From a virus: 64,000 bases of DNA. Shown in pieces: positions 62,612 to 64,000 of this stretch (its first letter is position 1; each line of letters starts with the position of its first letter). The DNA is taken from the IMG/VR virus record IMGVR_UViG_3300044611_001552, positions 62,001-126,000 of that record. One strand, written 5' to 3'. The notes under the pieces are model-generated. The model saw only the letters and a program-made list of their open reading frames with translations, was not told where the DNA came from and did not search any database. Position numbers and translations under genes: made by a program.

Positions 62612-62801
62612 TCCAGATGATGTTATTGGAGTTTGTTCTGAGTGCAAATCTGATCAACCAATGTCTTACATGGAAAAGAGTTCTTTTGCGCAACAAGGAC
62701 TATCCGTTCCGTGCACATATTGTGGCGGAGTAGTAATTATCACCTATAGAGAAAGAAGAGACTCTTCTTTAGACTCCAGCGATAGAGAAAGAGGACTATA
62801 A
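62592..62801 (+). CDS. Small zinc-ribbon protein
   Basis: 69 residues (or 68 from the second ATG at 62595), with GGAAA upstream, overlapping the primase end. Two Cys pairs, GVCSECKS near the N-terminus and PCTYCGG in the middle, form a treble-clef/zinc-ribbon pattern. The C-terminus is Arg/Asp/Ser-rich. It lies between primase and DnaE. A small nucleic-acid-binding or transcription-related zinc protein is likely; no family named. Confidence 0.75.
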   Translation: MMEKINNPDDVIGVCSECKSDQPMSYMEKSSFAQQGLSVPCTYCGGVVIITYRERRDSSLDSSDRERGL

Positions 62802-62808
62802 TAGTTCC

Positions 62809-64000
62809 ATGAAGAACTGGACGAACCTGCATAATCATACCGTTTTTTCTATGCTAGATGGGCATGGAGACATAGAGCAATATTTAACAAGGGCAAAATC
62901 ATTACGGGATGTCAGGCCTTGCAACGACAGACCATGGCAATATACACTCGTGGCTTGACTTTTATGATGCAGGTAAAAGTATTGGGGTAAAACCGATACT
63001 CGGATCGGAATTCTATCAGGCTAGAAAAACTAGATTTGATAGAGATGAAGAAGAAAGATCTGGTCCTGCAAAAAATGAGTGGGAACAAAGAGGCCCTTAT
63101 CATATAACCATTCTTGCAAAGAACAATATTGGGTACCATAATATTATTAATATATCCTCTAAATCTTTTATAGATGGATATTATGGAAAGCCAAGAATTG
63201 ACCACTCTTTAATAGAAGAATATAGTGAAGGAATTATAGTCCTTTCTGGCTGTCTAAACGGAGAAGTCGCTCAAGCTCTTTTGAGAAACGATTACCAGTT
63301 TGCTCTTTCAGCTGCTAAAAAAATGCAGGATATCGTTGGCAAAGAGAATTATTTTATAGAGATACAAGATCATGGTCTTTCTGAGCAAAGAAAGATATCT
63401 AATTTACTTATTGAAATAGCTCAAGAAATAGGAGCAAAGATAGTTCCAACTGGAGACTGTCACTATGTGCACAAAAAAGATGCACAAGCCCATGACATTA
63501 TGTTATGCGTTGCAACTAACTCAAATGTGAATACTCCAGATAGATTTTCTTTTTCTGGAGAAGAGTTTTATCTTCAATCTTATGATGAGATGGCATCTAG
63601 ATTTCCAAAAGATTGGTTAGATAATACAATGTTAGTTAATGACATGGTAGATGTAGATCTTTCTTTTGGAGAAATACACTTTCCTAATTTTCCAATACCA
63701 ACAAAAGAAGGCTCAATAGAATACTTTGAGAGATTAGCGTGGGAGGGCTTGAAGAGAAAATATGGAGACCCTCTTCCACAAGAGATATTAGATAGGGCTC
63801 TTCATGAAATTAGAGTCGTAAAAGACATGGGTTTTCCAGAGTACTTCTTGGTTGTTTCTGACCTTGTTAGGTGGGCAAAAACAAATGACATAAGAGTTGG
63901 TTGGGGTAGAGGCTCTGCTGCTGGAAGTGTTTTATCGTACGCTTTTGACATTACAAATCTAGACCCTATTAGATTTGGTCTTCTCTTTGAAAGATTCTTG
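62809..64000 (+). CDS. dnaE: DNA polymerase III alpha subunit, 3' partial, requiring a +1 shift at CGG
   Basis: 397 codons are visible. Before CGG 62905: TNLHNHTVFSMLDGHGDIEQ, the PHP-domain entry. After skipping C: GMSGLATTDHGNIHSWLDFY and then VKPILGSEFYQ, exactly the PHP-domain order. Further on come IIVLSGCLNGEVAQAL, TGDCHYVHKKDAQAHDIML, FPEYFLVVSDLVRWAK and VGWGRGSAAGSVLSYAFDIT, the start of the C-family polymerase palm. In the zero frame the gene ends at 62956-62958 after 49 codons. AGAGGA lies before ATG 62809. The phage thus carries a bacterial-type replicase beside its own primase and helicase. Confidence 0.93.
62905..62907 (+). other. CGG +1 recoding site 11
   Basis: Codon 33 of dnaE; context TCA TTA CGG GAT, the only CGGG. 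The +1 frame is closed upstream by TAA 62885-62887. Joined reading: RAKSL-GMSGLATTDHGN. The Gly-Met pair is a common PHP-domain feature at this spot, favouring Gly over Arg at the site. Confidence 0.95.

Noticed and set aside
62592-62801. The zinc-ribbon gene as an N-terminal part of DnaE
   Set aside because: It ends with its own TAA before the DnaE ATG, and the DnaE PHP domain is complete from its own start.
4954-62907. The eleven interruptions as sequencing or assembly indels
   Set aside because: Indels would not respect reading frame. All eleven extra bases are a C that makes an in-frame CGG, none is at the many GG dinucleotides in other phases, and surrounding sequence contexts differ. 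Independent reads would still be the final test.
318-63205. Minus-strand open frames
   Set aside because: All lie opposite long well-supported + strand genes, have odd composition (Phe, Leu, Ile, Ser rich) and no family motifs; they are shadows of AT-rich coding.
1-64000. CRISPR arrays, insertion sequences or integrase/att sites
   Set aside because: No regular repeat-spacer pattern, transposase motif or site-specific recombinase was found on reading either strand.

Overview
The window is a dense, single-strand (all +) stretch of a large, AT-rich tailed-phage genome. Virion morphogenesis genes fill about 1-48.7 kb and nucleotide-metabolism and replication genes fill about 48.9-64 kb. Baseplate proteins of the OB-fold spike (gpV), gp25/W and J families point to a contractile-tail (myovirus) particle. 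The very large tail genes and the phage-encoded C-family DNA polymerase, primase and DnaB-like helicase suggest a large or jumbo phage. Host is uncertain. ThyX, a class II ribonucleotide reductase and a repair protein of a kind common in mycobacteria make an actinobacterial host possible, but only weakly. Arginine is encoded mostly by AGA. No tRNA, rRNA, CRISPR array or insertion sequence is visible.

Layout. 1-21.6 kb: two huge structural genes, a small linker gene and one giant gene of about 3,928 codons (tail measure/hub type with a nuclease-like fold near its end). 21.6-26.7 kb: a tail cell-wall hydrolase, gpV-like spike protein, spike-associated protein, gp25-like wedge and J-like wedge. 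26.7-28.0 kb: a calcineurin-like phosphoesterase inside the baseplate cluster. 28.0-47.8 kb: large tail/fibre proteins, several looking paralogous, one with a peptidoglycan-binding domain, two rich in Ala/Ser-Thr-Pro triplets. 47.8-48.7 kb: a well-initiated small structural-type gene and a small two-helix membrane protein. An intergenic region with an extended -10 promoter and a terminator hairpin follows. 48.9-57.7 kb: class II ribonucleotide reductase, ThyX, dCMP deaminase, two GT2 glycosyltransferases, a thermonuclease, a repair-type protein, a deoxyribosyltransferase-like protein and small unknowns. 57.7-64 kb: endonuclease-like protein, DnaB-like helicase, RecB/Cas4-like protein, HD hydrolase, PriS-like primase, zinc-ribbon protein and the start of DnaE.

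The outstanding feature is a systematic departure from triplet reading. Eleven times, an obviously continuous protein is interrupted by a required +1 shift, and each time the shift coincides with an in-frame CGG codon. Dropping the C (or reading CGGN as four bases) restores the gene. The affected genes include conserved ones: DnaE, the primase, gp25 and the OB-fold spike. More than 150 CGG trinucleotides out of frame have no effect. I found only one in-frame CGG that must be read as an ordinary triplet, in a gene with different arginine codon usage (55294-55698). The best reading is that CGG works as a genome-wide +1 frameshift (quadruplet-like) codon that gates virion and replisome genes but not the nucleotide-metabolism genes. 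This was read by eye and is untested; the decoding tRNA or factor is not in this window.
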